Program-made: the position numbers and the translations under genes
Notes under the pieces: model-generated
What the model was told of the DNA's origin: nothing
Seen by the model: the letters and a program-made list of their open reading frames with translations, nothing else
The model's database searches: none
Source: Streptomyces kaniharaensis
GTDB lineage: Bacteria > Actinomycetota > Actinomycetes > Streptomycetales > Streptomycetaceae
DNA length: 64,000 bases
Assembly: GCF_009569385.1 (NCBI RefSeq)
Contig: NZ_WBOF01000001.1
Span: forward strand, 4,329,501-4,393,500
Direction of reading: 5' to 3'
In this document: piece by piece, positions 43,359-51,480 of the stretch
How positions within the stretch are numbered: the first letter of the stretch is position 1
Layout: the number at the start of each line of letters is the position of its first letter

Positions 43359-44576
43359 TCACTTACCGCCCTCGAAGTGGGGGTTCTCCCAGATGATGGT
43401 GCCGCCCATGCCGAAGCCGATGCACATCGTGGTGAGGCCGTAGCGGACGTCCGGGCGCTGCTCGAAGCGGCGGGCCAGCTGGTTCATCAGGCGCACGCCG
43501 GAGGAGGCCAGCGGGTGGCCGAAGGCGATCGCACCGCCGAACGGGTTGACCCGCTCGTCGTCGTCCGCGATGCCGTAGTGGTCCAGGAAGGCCAGCACCT
43601 GGACGGCGAAGGCCTCGTTGACCTCGAACGCGTCGATGTCGTCGATGGTCAGGCCGGCCTTGGCCAGCGCCTTCTCGGTGGCCGGCACCGGGCCGATGCC
43701 CATGACCTCGGGCTCGACGCCCGCGAAGGCGTAGGAGACCAGGCGCATCTTGACCGGGAGGCCGAGCTCCTCGGCGACGTCCTCGGCGGCCAGCAGCGAG
43801 GCGGTGGCACCGTCGTTCAGACCGGCCGAGTTGCCCGCGGTGATGTTGCCGTGCGGGCGGAACGGGGTCTTCAGACCGGCCAGGCTCTCCATCGTGGTGC
43901 CCGGGCGCAGCGGCTCGTCCACGGTGGCCAGGCCCCAGCCGGTCTCGCCGACCTCGGGGTTGGTGTTGCGGATCGAGATCGGCACCAGGTCGGGCTGGAT
44001 GTCGCCGTTGGCGTACGCCTTGGCGGCCTTCTCCTGGGAGCGCACCGCGTAGGCGTCGCAGCGCTCCTTGGTGATGTGCGGGAACCGGTCGTGCAGGTTC
44101 TCCGCGGTCATGCCCATGAACAGGGCGGACTCGTCGACCAGCTTCTCGGAGACGAAGCGCGGGTTCGGGTCGACGCCCTCGCCCATCGGGTGGCGGCCCA
44201 TGTGCTCGACGCCGCCGGCCACGACCACGTCGTACGCGCCGAAGGCGATGCCGCCGGCGGTGGTGGTCACGGCGGTCAGCGCACCGGCGCACATGCGGTC
44301 GATCGCGTAGCCGGGGACGGACTTGGGCAGGCCGGACAACAGGGCGGCGGTGCGTCCGATGGTCAGACCCTGGTCGCCGATCTGCGTGGTGGCCGCGATG
44401 GCGACCTCGTCGATGCGCTCGACGGGCAGGTTCGGGTTACGGCGCACGAGCTCCCGGATGCACTTGACGACGAGGTCGTCGGCGCGCGTCTCGTGGTAGA
44501 TGCCCTTCGGGCCGGCCTTGCCGAACGGGGTGCGGACGCCATCGACGAAGACGACGTCCCTCGCGGTACGAGGCAC
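43359..44576 (-). CDS. Acetyl-CoA C-acyltransferase (thiolase)
   Basis: A 405-residue FadA-like thiolase. The acyl-carrying Cys is in YAIDRMCAGALTAV, the general-base His in GGAIAFGHPLASSG, and the second Cys in TTMCIGFGMGGTI. The GTG at 44576 follows GGAGGAGAG. It cleaves 3-ketoacyl-CoA to acetyl-CoA and a shortened acyl-CoA. First gene of a two-gene leftward operon with the FadB-like gene. Confidence 0.95.
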   Translation of the reverse strand: MPRTARDVVFVDGVRTPFGKAGPKGIYHETRADDLVVKCIRELVRRNPNLPVERIDEVAIAATTQIGDQGLTIGRTAALLSGLPKSVPGYAIDRMCAGALTAVTTTAGGIAFGAYDVVVAGGVEHMGRHPMGEGVDPNPRFVSEKLVDESALFMGMTAENLHDRFPHITKERCDAYAVRSQEKAAKAYANGDIQPDLVPISIRNTNPEVGETGWGLATVDEPLRPGTTMESLAGLKTPFRPHGNITAGNSAGLNDGATASLLAAEDVAEELGLPVKMRLVSYAFAGVEPEVMGIGPVPATEKALAKAGLTIDDIDAFEVNEAFAVQVLAFLDHYGIADDDERVNPFGGAIAFGHPLASSGVRLMNQLARRFEQRPDVRYGLTTMCIGFGMGGTIIWENPHFEGGK

Positions 44577-44752
44577 GGGGGCTCTCCTCCCAGGGACCAA
44601 CAGTTCGAGGTGGGCAGGCTGCCGCCGGTGACCCGAGCGGCGCCGCTTCACCGTCATGCTACCGGTCGGTAACCACCCTGCCCAGGCCCCTCGGCGGGTT
44701 GACCGGGTGTGTCCCGCGCCACGTCCGACCAGCGACGCTCTCCGGATACGCC

Positions 44753-44786
44753 GAAGGGGACGTCGTCGTACGACGACATCCCCTTC
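44753..44786. terminator. Hairpin terminator of the RNase D-like gene
   Basis: GAAGGGGACGTCGTCG and a partner arm with one mismatch, nearly loop-free, 26 bases after the RNase D-like stop. Confidence 0.7.
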
Positions 44787-44811
44787 ACGTCGGCCCTGTG
44801 CCGGTGGCCGG

Positions 44812-46056
44812 TCAGTCCTGTGCGGTCACCGCGGCGGCGAAGGCGGCGGCGACCGCCGGGGCCACCAGGTCGACCTGCCACTGCCGGGCGCCCAGCCTGC
44901 GCAGCGCGTCGGCCACGCCGTCGGCGCTCGCGTCGGCCGGCGGCTCCCAGGAGACCCGGCGGACCAGGTCCGGGGTGATCAGGTTCTCGGCCGGCAGGTT
45001 GTGCCGCTCGGCCAGCTCGCTGACGGCGCTGCGGGCGCCGGACAGCCGGGCGGCGGCCACCGGGTCCTTCTCGGCCCAGGCACGCGGCGGCGGCGGCCCG
45101 TCGTGCGGTGCGGCGGCCGGCGGCAGCTGGTTCTCCGGCACCTCGCGGCCGCGCTGCACGGCGGCCAGCCACTGCTCCAGCTGGCGCCGGTGCACCCGCG
45201 GCCCGAAGCCCTGGACGGCCTGGAGGGCGGCGACGTTCAGCGGCATGGCCAGCGCGGCGTTGACGATCGCGGCGTCCGGGAGCACCCGGCCCGGCGAGAC
45301 GTCGCGCTCCCGCGCCATGCGGTCCCGGGCCAGCCACAGCTCGCGCACGACGGCCAGCTGGCGGCGCCGGCGGACCTTGTGCAGCTGCGAGGTGCGCCGC
45401 CACGGGTCGGTGCGCGGGGCGGGGCGGGGGGCGGCGGCGATCGCCGCGAACTCCTCCAGCGCCCAGTCGAGCTTGCCCTGGGCGTCCAGCTCCTGTTCGA
45501 GTGCGTCGCGCAGCTCGACCAGCACCTCGACGTCCAGAGCGGCGTAGCGCAGCCACGGCTCGGGCAGCGGGCGGGTGGACCAGTCGACCGCCGAGTGCTC
45601 CTTGGCCAGGCTCAGCCCGAGCACGCTCTCGGTCATCGGTCCGAGTCCGACCCGGGCGAAGCCGGCGATCCGCCCGGCCAGCTCGGTGTCGAACAGCCGC
45701 CGCGGTCTCATGCCGACCTCGGCCAGGCAGGGCAGGTCCTGGGTGGCGGCGTGCACCACCCACTCGGCGTCCGCGAGGGCGGCGCCGAGCCCGCTGAGGT
45801 CGGGGCAGGCGATCGGGTCGATCAGCGCGGTGCCGGCGCCCGCGCGGCGCAGCTGGATGAGGTACGCGCGCTGTCCGTAGCGGTAGCCGGAGGCCCGCTC
45901 GGCGTCGACGGCGACCGGTCCGGTGCCCGCGGCGAAGGCGGCGACGGTGGCGGCCAGCGCCTGCTCGTCCGTCACGACGGGCGGGATCCCCTCCTTGGGC
46001 TCAAGGAGCGGGACCGGGGCTGCTTCTTCTGGGATGGCTGCTACGGCGTCGGTCAC
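44812..46056 (-). CDS. RNase D-like 3'-5' exonuclease with HRDC domain
   Basis: A 414-residue DEDD-family protein. Exo I is VAVDAERASGYRYGQRAYLIQL, Exo II WVVHAATQDLPCL and Exo III LRYAALDVEVLVELRDAL. An HRDC domain follows (RRRRQLAVVRELWLARDRMARERD, MPLNVAALQAVQGFG) and a long C-terminal extension. It probably trims RNA 3' ends. The GTG at 46056 begins the protein. It is separated from the WhiI-like gene by a 48-bp perfect palindrome and has its own terminator. Confidence 0.9.
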   Translation of the reverse strand: MTDAVAAIPEEAAPVPLLEPKEGIPPVVTDEQALAATVAAFAAGTGPVAVDAERASGYRYGQRAYLIQLRRAGAGTALIDPIACPDLSGLGAALADAEWVVHAATQDLPCLAEVGMRPRRLFDTELAGRIAGFARVGLGPMTESVLGLSLAKEHSAVDWSTRPLPEPWLRYAALDVEVLVELRDALEQELDAQGKLDWALEEFAAIAAAPRPAPRTDPWRRTSQLHKVRRRRQLAVVRELWLARDRMARERDVSPGRVLPDAAIVNAALAMPLNVAALQAVQGFGPRVHRRQLEQWLAAVQRGREVPENQLPPAAAPHDGPPPPRAWAEKDPVAAARLSGARSAVSELAERHNLPAENLITPDLVRRVSWEPPADASADGVADALRRLGARQWQVDLVAPAVAAAFAAAVTAQD

Positions 46057-46145
46057 CCACCAAGGGTACGACGGTCCTCGGAACCGGGAGTGTTGTCGGA
46101 CTGGTCAGACCGGGTTCGTGACTGTGTCGCAGGTGGGTGGCGAGC

Positions 46146-46193
46146 CCGCGACAGCGGCTCAGGAGGAACGTTCCTCCTGAGCCGCTGTCGCGG
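46146..46193. terminator. 48-bp perfect palindrome
   Basis: Twenty-four bases starting CCGCGACAGCGGCTCAGG are followed directly by their exact complement, with no spacer (centre AAC|GTT at 46169/46170). It lies 16 bases after the WhiI-like stop and upstream of the RNase D-like gene, so terminator function is likely. Length and perfection far exceed the other hairpins here. Confidence 0.85.
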
Positions 46194-46208
46194 TCCTGCT
46201 CGATCTGC

Positions 46209-46925
46209 TCAGTGGATGATGCCGGTGCGCAGCGCGACCGCGACCATGCCGGCCCGGTCGCCGGTGCCGAGCTTGCGCGCGATGCGGGCGAGGTGGCTCT
46301 TGACGGTCAGCGCGGACAGGCCCATCGCGACGCCGATCGCCTTGTTGGACTGGCCCTCGGCCACCAGCCGCAGCACCTCGACCTCGCGGCCGGACAGTTC
46401 GCGGTAGGCGGTCTGCTGCGCGCCCGGCGCCCCGGGGGCTCCCGGCGCGCCCGGCGCCCCGGCCGCACCCGGCACGCCCGGCATGCCGGGGCGGCGCATC
46501 CGCCCGGCCAGGCCGGCGGCGCCCAGCGGCAGGCCCGGGCGTCCGGGCATCGCGACGTTGGTGCGGGTGCCGGTGACGACGTAGCCCTTGACGCCGCCGG
46601 CCAGCGCGCTGCGGACCGCGCCGATGTCGTCGGCGGCGGAGAGCGCCAGGCCGTTGGGCCAGCCCGCGGCGCGGGTCTCGGCCAGGATGGTCAGCCCGGA
46701 GCCGTCCGGCAGGTGCACGTCGGCGACGCAGATGTCGCGCGGGGTGGAGACCCGGGGGCGGGCCTCGGCGATCGAGGACACCTCGATCACGTCCCGGACG
46801 CCGAGCGCCCACAGGTGGCGGGTGACGGTGTTTCGGACGCGCGGATCGGCGATGACCACCATGGCGGTGGGCTTGGTCGGGCGGTAGGCGACCACGTTTG
46901 CGGGGTGCTCAAGAAGGACCGACAC
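46209..46925 (-). CDS. whiI: WhiI-like atypical response regulator
   Basis: A 238-residue regulator. The receiver (~20-122) keeps the phospho-acceptor position (Asp69 in CVADVHLPDGSG) but has ADPRV where the acidic pair belongs and Thr (GYVVTGT) where the conserved Lys belongs, so normal phosphorylation is unlikely. Residues ~146-170 are a collagen-like Gly-Ala-Pro linker. The LuxR-type HTH is LSGREVEVLRLVAEGQSNKAIG with LTVKSHLARIARKLG. WhiI of Streptomyces is such an atypical regulator, needed in late aerial sporulation. The GTG at 46925 follows AGGAGG. The neighbours (thiolase, RNase D-like, DUF3000, hemE) and the WhiG-type promoter upstream support the assignment. Confidence 0.72.
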   Translation of the reverse strand: MSVLLEHPANVVAYRPTKPTAMVVIADPRVRNTVTRHLWALGVRDVIEVSSIAEARPRVSTPRDICVADVHLPDGSGLTILAETRAAGWPNGLALSAADDIGAVRSALAGGVKGYVVTGTRTNVAMPGRPGLPLGAAGLAGRMRRPGMPGVPGAAGAPGAPGAPGAPGAQQTAYRELSGREVEVLRLVAEGQSNKAIGVAMGLSALTVKSHLARIARKLGTGDRAGMVAVALRTGIIH

Positions 46926-47005
46926 CAGGCCTCCTGCGGGGAGTGGCGGACGGAACCCCGATGGGGGCGGTCGGAGTGTTCCGCGTTCGGAAAGGGTCAC
47001 AGTCT

Positions 47006-47033
47006 GCTTCGGCAGCTACCGTGCCCGGCTTTA
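47006..47033 (-). promoter_or_regulatory. Candidate sigma-WhiG promoter of the WhiI-like gene
   Basis: Read on the minus strand: TAAA (47033-47030), 16 bases, then GCCGAAGC (47013-47006). The sigma-WhiG consensus is TAAA, 15-16 bases, GCCGATAA, so the -35 and the first five -10 bases agree. It lies 81 bases upstream of the GTG. Confidence 0.6.
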
Positions 47034-47114
47034 GCGAAAGATCACGATCTAGTGAGTAACAATACGGACAAATCGCGCAAATGATTGATGCGACATGCCT
47101 GGTATTCGCACAAA

Positions 47115-47150
47115 ATCGATCAAATTCGACGCGGATCGATCAGATTCGAC
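47115..47150. repeat. Direct repeat, 16 bp, spaced 20 bp
   Basis: ATCGATCAAATTCGAC and ATCGATCAGATTCGAC, 15 of 16 bases identical and start-to-start 20 bp apart (two helical turns), in an unusually A/T-rich part of the 321-base gap upstream of the WhiI-like gene. Each copy has an ATCGAT palindrome. Could be a regulator-binding pair. Confidence 0.6.
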
Positions 47151-47246
47151 CGCTTAATTGACGCAGAGCGGGTCCGAAGTCACACTCCGTCAGCCCTGGG
47201 GGTGGCGTCCGACCGTCCGGTGCCGTCCGGGCCCGGACACCACTCC

Positions 47247-47909
47247 TCAGTGCGAGCGCGGGCGTCGCCGGGCGGGCATCGGGACCACCCCACCGAGTGA
47301 CGGCACGTCCGTCGGCGCCTGCGGGGCCAGGGCGGCCGGCGGCAGGCCCGCGCTGGTGCACAGCAGGTCCCCCCAGGCCGCCAGGTGCCGCTCGAACCGG
47401 CGGTCGGCCGGCGTCCAGGAGGCCCGGATCTCGATCTCGGTCGAGGACGGACGGTCCGCGAGGCCCCCGAAGTACTGGGAGGCGCACCTGGTCACCGTGC
47501 CCGACGGCTCCGCGTACCCGGCGCCGTGCGCCTGCAGCGCGTCCAGCAGCCAGGCCCAGCCGACCTCCGACAGCATCGGGTCGCCGGCCATCTCCGGCTC
47601 CAGCTCGGCGCGGGTCATCGTGACCACCCGGAACTCCCCGTTCCAGGCCTCCTGACCCTCCGGGTCGTACAGCAGCACCAGCCGGCCGTCCGCCAGCTCC
47701 TCGCCGTCCACCTCCACCGAGGCGGTCACCGCGAACGCGTGCGGGGCGAGCCGGCGCGGCGCCGGCGCGGGGGAGAGCTGCACCTCGGGCCGCAGCCGCG
47801 CCCCGTCGAATGCCGCCACGGCGGCCCGGAACTCGCTCGGCGCCCCCTCCCGACCCGTTCCGCCACCTGCTCCGCCACCCTGCGCGGGGTGCCCGCCGAC
47901 CGCTGCCAT
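47247..47909 (-). CDS. DUF3000 family protein
   Basis: A 220-residue cytoplasmic protein typical of actinobacteria: FRAAVAAFDGARLRPEVQL, LAPHAFAVTASVEV, GRLVLLYDPEGQEAWNGEFRVV and GWAWLLDALQAHGAGYAEPSGTVT are family-defining stretches. Function is unknown. It lies between the WhiI-like gene and the divergent hemE, a conserved position as I recall. A Gly-rich N-terminal stretch varies between species. Confidence 0.88.
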   Translation of the reverse strand: MAAVGGHPAQGGGAGGGTGREGAPSEFRAAVAAFDGARLRPEVQLSPAPAPRRLAPHAFAVTASVEVDGEELADGRLVLLYDPEGQEAWNGEFRVVTMTRAELEPEMAGDPMLSEVGWAWLLDALQAHGAGYAEPSGTVTRCASQYFGGLADRPSSTEIEIRASWTPADRRFERHLAAWGDLLCTSAGLPPAALAPQAPTDVPSLGGVVPMPARRRPRSH

Positions 47910-48055
47910 GACCCGAAGACTAGGTCGAAAACCCGGGTTATCGCCGCAACTTCCGTCCGAGCGGCGTGCCGGAACGGCAAACCCGGGCGGATCTTGGAGG
48001 AACCGACGAGACGGGCGGGACGGTCGCGCCCGGGGCGCATGCGAAGATTTGACGC

Positions 48056-49159
48056 GTGAGCGAGACTACGGCAGACACCACGGCGGCCACCACCGAAGGC
48101 CGGCCCACCCCCGCGCGCCGCGGCGCCGCGCACGACTCCGCGTTCCTGCGCGCCTGCCGGCACGAGCCGGTGCCGCACACCCCCGTGTGGTTCATGCGCC
48201 AGGCCGGCCGCTCGCTGCCCGAGTACCTGAAGGTCCGCGAGGGCATCCCCATGCTGGAGTCCTGCATGCGGCCCGAGCTGGTCAAGGAGATCACCCTGCA
48301 GCCGGTGCGCCGGCACAAGGTGGACGCGGCGATCTTCTTCAGCGACATCGTGGTGCCGCTCAAGGCCGTCGGCATCGACGTCGAGATCAAGCCGAACGTC
48401 GGCCCGGTCATCGCCGACCCGATCCGCACCTTCGAGGACCTCCAGCGGCTGCGCCCGCTGGAGCCGGACGACGTCCCCTACATCACCGAGGCCGTCGGCC
48501 TGCTCGTCGACGAGCTCGGCGGGACGCCGCTGATCGGCTTCGCCGGCGCCCCGTACACCCTCGCCAGCTACCTGGTCGAGGGCGGGCCGTCCAAGAACCA
48601 CGAGAACACCAAGGCCATGATGTACGGCCAGCCCGAGCTGTGGGCCGCAGTGGTCGACCGGCTCGCCGACATCACCTCCGCCTTCCTGAAGGTGCAGATC
48701 GAGGCCGGTGCCTCGGCGATCCAGCTGTTCGACTCCTGGGTCGGCTCGCTCGCCCCCGACGACTACCGCCGCTCGGTCATGCCGGCCAGCACCAAGGTCT
48801 TCGACGCCGTCGCCTCCTACGGCGTGCCGCGGATCCACTTCGGCGTCGGCACCGGCGAACTGCTCGGCCTGATGGGCCAGGCCGGCGCGGACATCGTCGG
48901 CGTCGACTGGCGGGTGCCGCTGAACGTCGCCGCCGAGCGGGTCGGCCAGGGCAAGGGCCTGCAGGGCAACCTCGACCCGGCCGTGCTCTTCGCGCCCACC
49001 AAGGTCGTCGAGACCAAGGCCCGCGAGGTGCTGCACGCCGCCCAGGCGATCGGCACCAGCGGCCACATCTTCAACCTCGGCCACGGCGTGCTGCCCAGCA
49101 TGGACCCGGACGCGCTCACCCGGCTCGTCGCCTTCGTGCACGAGACCAGCGCGCGCTGA
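48056..49159 (+). CDS. hemE: Uroporphyrinogen decarboxylase
   Basis: A 367-residue enzyme that removes four carboxyl groups from uroporphyrinogen III to give coproporphyrinogen III. Substrate-binding PVWFMRQAGRSLPEY at the N-terminus, FFSDIVVPLKAVG, IGFAGAPYTLASYLVEGG, GVDWRVPLN and FNLGHGVLPSMDPD are diagnostic. The GTG start has only a weak ribosome binding site. First of three rightward haem genes. Confidence 0.96.
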   Translation: MSETTADTTAATTEGRPTPARRGAAHDSAFLRACRHEPVPHTPVWFMRQAGRSLPEYLKVREGIPMLESCMRPELVKEITLQPVRRHKVDAAIFFSDIVVPLKAVGIDVEIKPNVGPVIADPIRTFEDLQRLRPLEPDDVPYITEAVGLLVDELGGTPLIGFAGAPYTLASYLVEGGPSKNHENTKAMMYGQPELWAAVVDRLADITSAFLKVQIEAGASAIQLFDSWVGSLAPDDYRRSVMPASTKVFDAVASYGVPRIHFGVGTGELLGLMGQAGADIVGVDWRVPLNVAAERVGQGKGLQGNLDPAVLFAPTKVVETKAREVLHAAQAIGTSGHIFNLGHGVLPSMDPDALTRLVAFVHETSAR

Positions 49160-49260
49160 CACCCACCCCGACGGTCGCCCTCGGCCCGGACGGGCCGGTG
49201 CCGAAGGCGACGGAGCGGGCGGATTGAGGCGTTCGTGTAAGGACCTGCGAGACTGCGGGC

Positions 49261-50694
49261 ATGTCGGATGCACATGTCGTCGTCATCGGCGGTGGGATCG
49301 CGGGACTGGCCGCGGCCGCGTTCCTCAGCGGGGCGGCCGGCGGGGAGCCGGCCCGGGCGCGGGTGACGTTGCTGGAGGCGTCGCCGCGGATCGGCGGGAA
49401 GCTGTGGGGCGGAGAGGTCGGCGGGGTCCGGGTGGACCTCGGCGCCGAGTCGATGCTCGCGAGGCGGCCCGAGGCGGTCGAGCTGGCGCGGGCGGTCGGT
49501 CTGGGGGCCGAGCTGGAGCCGCCGACCACGGCGAAGGCGGCGATCTGGACGCGCGGCGCGCTGCGCCCGCTGCCCGGCGGGCAGGTGATGGGCGTCCCGG
49601 GTGATCTGGACGCGCTGGCGGCCTCCGGGGTGCTGACCGCAGAGGGCCTGGAGCGGGCACGGCACGAGGGCAACACCGAGGTCGGCGAGGACGTCGCGAT
49701 CGGCCGGTACGTCGCCGACCGGCTGGGCCGGGAGGTGGTGGACCGGCTGGTGGAGCCGCTGCTCGGCGGCGTCTACGCCGGGCGCGCGGACGAGATCTCG
49801 CTGCGCGCCGCCGTGCCGCAGCTGCTGCCGATCGCCCGCGGCGGCGGTTCGCTGGTCGCCGGGGTGCACGAGCTGGCCTCGCGCCCGCAGACCGTCGGCA
49901 CACCGGTGTTCCAGGGGCTGCGCGGCGGCATCGGCACCCTGCCGGAGGCCGTCGCCGCGGCCTGCGCGAAGGCGGGCGTGGACCTGCGCACCGACACGCC
50001 CGTCGACGAACTGCGCCGCACCCCCGAGGGCTGGCGCGTCGTGGCCGGCGGGGAGGTGCTGGCGGCGGACGCGGTCGTGCTGGCCGTCCCGGCGCCCGCC
50101 GCGGCCCGGCTGCTGCGCGCGGACGTGCCGGCGGCCGCCGCCGAGCTGGACGCCGTCGAGTACGCGGGGGCGGCGCTGGTGACCCTGGCGTTCCGGCGGG
50201 CCGACCTGCCGGAGCCGCTGTCCGGCAGCGGGTTCCTGGTGCCGTCGGTGGACGGACGGCAGATCAAGGCGTCGACCTTCTCCTCGAACAAGTGGGGCTG
50301 GCTGGAGCGCTCCGCCCCGGACGCGTTCCTGCTGCGCACCTCGCTGGGCCGCTACCGCGAGGAGGAGGCGCTGGACCTGCCGGACGAGGAGCTGGTGGCC
50401 CGCTCGCTGGCCGACCTCGGTGAGGCGATCGGGCTTACCGCGCGGCCGTACGACACCACGGTGACCCGCTGGCGGGCCGGCCTGCCGCAGTACCCGGTGG
50501 GCCACCTGGACCGGGTGGCCCGGGTACGGGCCGCCGCGGCCGGGGTCGGGGGACTGGCGCTGTGCGGCGCCGCGTACGACGGGGTGGGCATCCCGGCGTG
50601 CATCGCCTCCGCGGCCACCGCCGTGGCGGCGCTCGACAAACTGTTGACCCCGGCGACCGGGGAAGGTTCCACGGAGAGGACAATGGGCGCATGA
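49261..50694 (+). CDS. hemG: Coproporphyrinogen III / protoporphyrinogen oxidase
   Basis: A 477-residue FAD enzyme (HemY/CgoX type). The dinucleotide motif is VVVIGGGIAGLAAAAFLSG, followed by LLEASPRIGGKLWGGEVGG; the C-terminal GLALCGAAYDGVGIPACIASA closes the FAD site. In actinobacteria this enzyme oxidises coproporphyrinogen III to coproporphyrin III. Its stop overlaps the HemQ start (ATGA). The 101-base gap after hemE is compatible with one transcript. Confidence 0.94.
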   Translation: MSDAHVVVIGGGIAGLAAAAFLSGAAGGEPARARVTLLEASPRIGGKLWGGEVGGVRVDLGAESMLARRPEAVELARAVGLGAELEPPTTAKAAIWTRGALRPLPGGQVMGVPGDLDALAASGVLTAEGLERARHEGNTEVGEDVAIGRYVADRLGREVVDRLVEPLLGGVYAGRADEISLRAAVPQLLPIARGGGSLVAGVHELASRPQTVGTPVFQGLRGGIGTLPEAVAAACAKAGVDLRTDTPVDELRRTPEGWRVVAGGEVLAADAVVLAVPAPAAARLLRADVPAAAAELDAVEYAGAALVTLAFRRADLPEPLSGSGFLVPSVDGRQIKASTFSSNKWGWLERSAPDAFLLRTSLGRYREEEALDLPDEELVARSLADLGEAIGLTARPYDTTVTRWRAGLPQYPVGHLDRVARVRAAAAGVGGLALCGAAYDGVGIPACIASAATAVAALDKLLTPATGEGSTERTMGA

Positions 50695-51416
50695 CTGAGA
50701 CCGTTGAGCGGCAGCCGGAGCAGCAGCCCGAGAAGAAGAAGGCGCGCGACCTGAACCAGGTCATCCGCTACACGATGTGGTCGGTGTTCAAGCTCAAGGG
50801 CGCCCTGCCCGAGGACCGCACCGCCCTGGCCGCCGAGGTGGACGAGCTCTTCGCCCAGCTGGCGGCGAAGGACGTGACCGTGCGCGGCACGTACGACGTG
50901 TCCGGCCTGCGCGCGGACGCCGACATCCTGGTCTGGTGGCACGCCGGCGACTCGGACGACCTGCAGGAGGCGTACAACCGCTTCCGCCGCACGGGCCTCG
51001 GCCGCCACCTGGAGCCGGTCTGGTCGAACATGGCGCTGCACCGCCCGGCCGAGTTCAACAAGTCGCACATCCCGGCGTTCCTCGCCGACGAGCGCGCGCG
51101 CGACTACGTCTGCGTGTACCCGTTCGTCCGCTCCTACGAGTGGTACCTGCTGCCGGACGCCGAGCGGCGCGCGATGCTCGCCGAGCACGGTCAGATGGCC
51201 CGCGGCTACCCGGACGTGCGGGCCAACACGGTCGCCTCGTTCGCCCTCGGCGACTACGAGTGGCTGCTCGCCTTCGAGGCGGACGAGCTGCACCGCATCG
51301 TCGACCTGATGCGCGACCTGCGTCCGTCCCGCGCGCGCCTGCACGTGCGCGAGGAGGTCCCGTTCTTCACCGGCCGTCGCAAGCCGGTCAGCGAGCTCCT
51401 CAACGGCCTGGTCTGA
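50691..51416 (+). CDS. hemQ: Coproheme decarboxylase HemQ (chlorite dismutase-like)
   Basis: A 241-residue haem-binding protein completing the coproporphyrin-dependent haem pathway by converting coproheme to haem b. Family stretches are RYTMWSVFKLKGAL, LRADADILVWWHAGDSDDLQ, YVCVYPFVRSYEWYLLPDAERR, the proximal-His segment LAEHGQMARGYPDVRANTVASFALGDYEWLLAFE (shown in part) and FFTGRRKPVSELL. The ATG overlaps the hemG stop. A UUCG-loop terminator follows. Confidence 0.95.
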   Translation: MTETVERQPEQQPEKKKARDLNQVIRYTMWSVFKLKGALPEDRTALAAEVDELFAQLAAKDVTVRGTYDVSGLRADADILVWWHAGDSDDLQEAYNRFRRTGLGRHLEPVWSNMALHRPAEFNKSHIPAFLADERARDYVCVYPFVRSYEWYLLPDAERRAMLAEHGQMARGYPDVRANTVASFALGDYEWLLAFEADELHRIVDLMRDLRPSRARLHVREEVPFFTGRRKPVSELLNGLV

Positions 51417-51431
51417 TCCGGGACGTACGCC

Positions 51432-51457
51432 ACGGGGTCCGCTTCGGCGGGCCCCGT
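51432..51457. terminator. Terminator with UUCG tetraloop
   Basis: ACGGGGTCCGC, loop TTCG, GCGGGCCCCGT: an 11-bp stem with one G.T pair between the convergent hemQ and TIGR04222 operon. Confidence 0.75.
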
Positions 51458-51480
51458 CGTGCGTTTCGGGGGCGGTGGGT

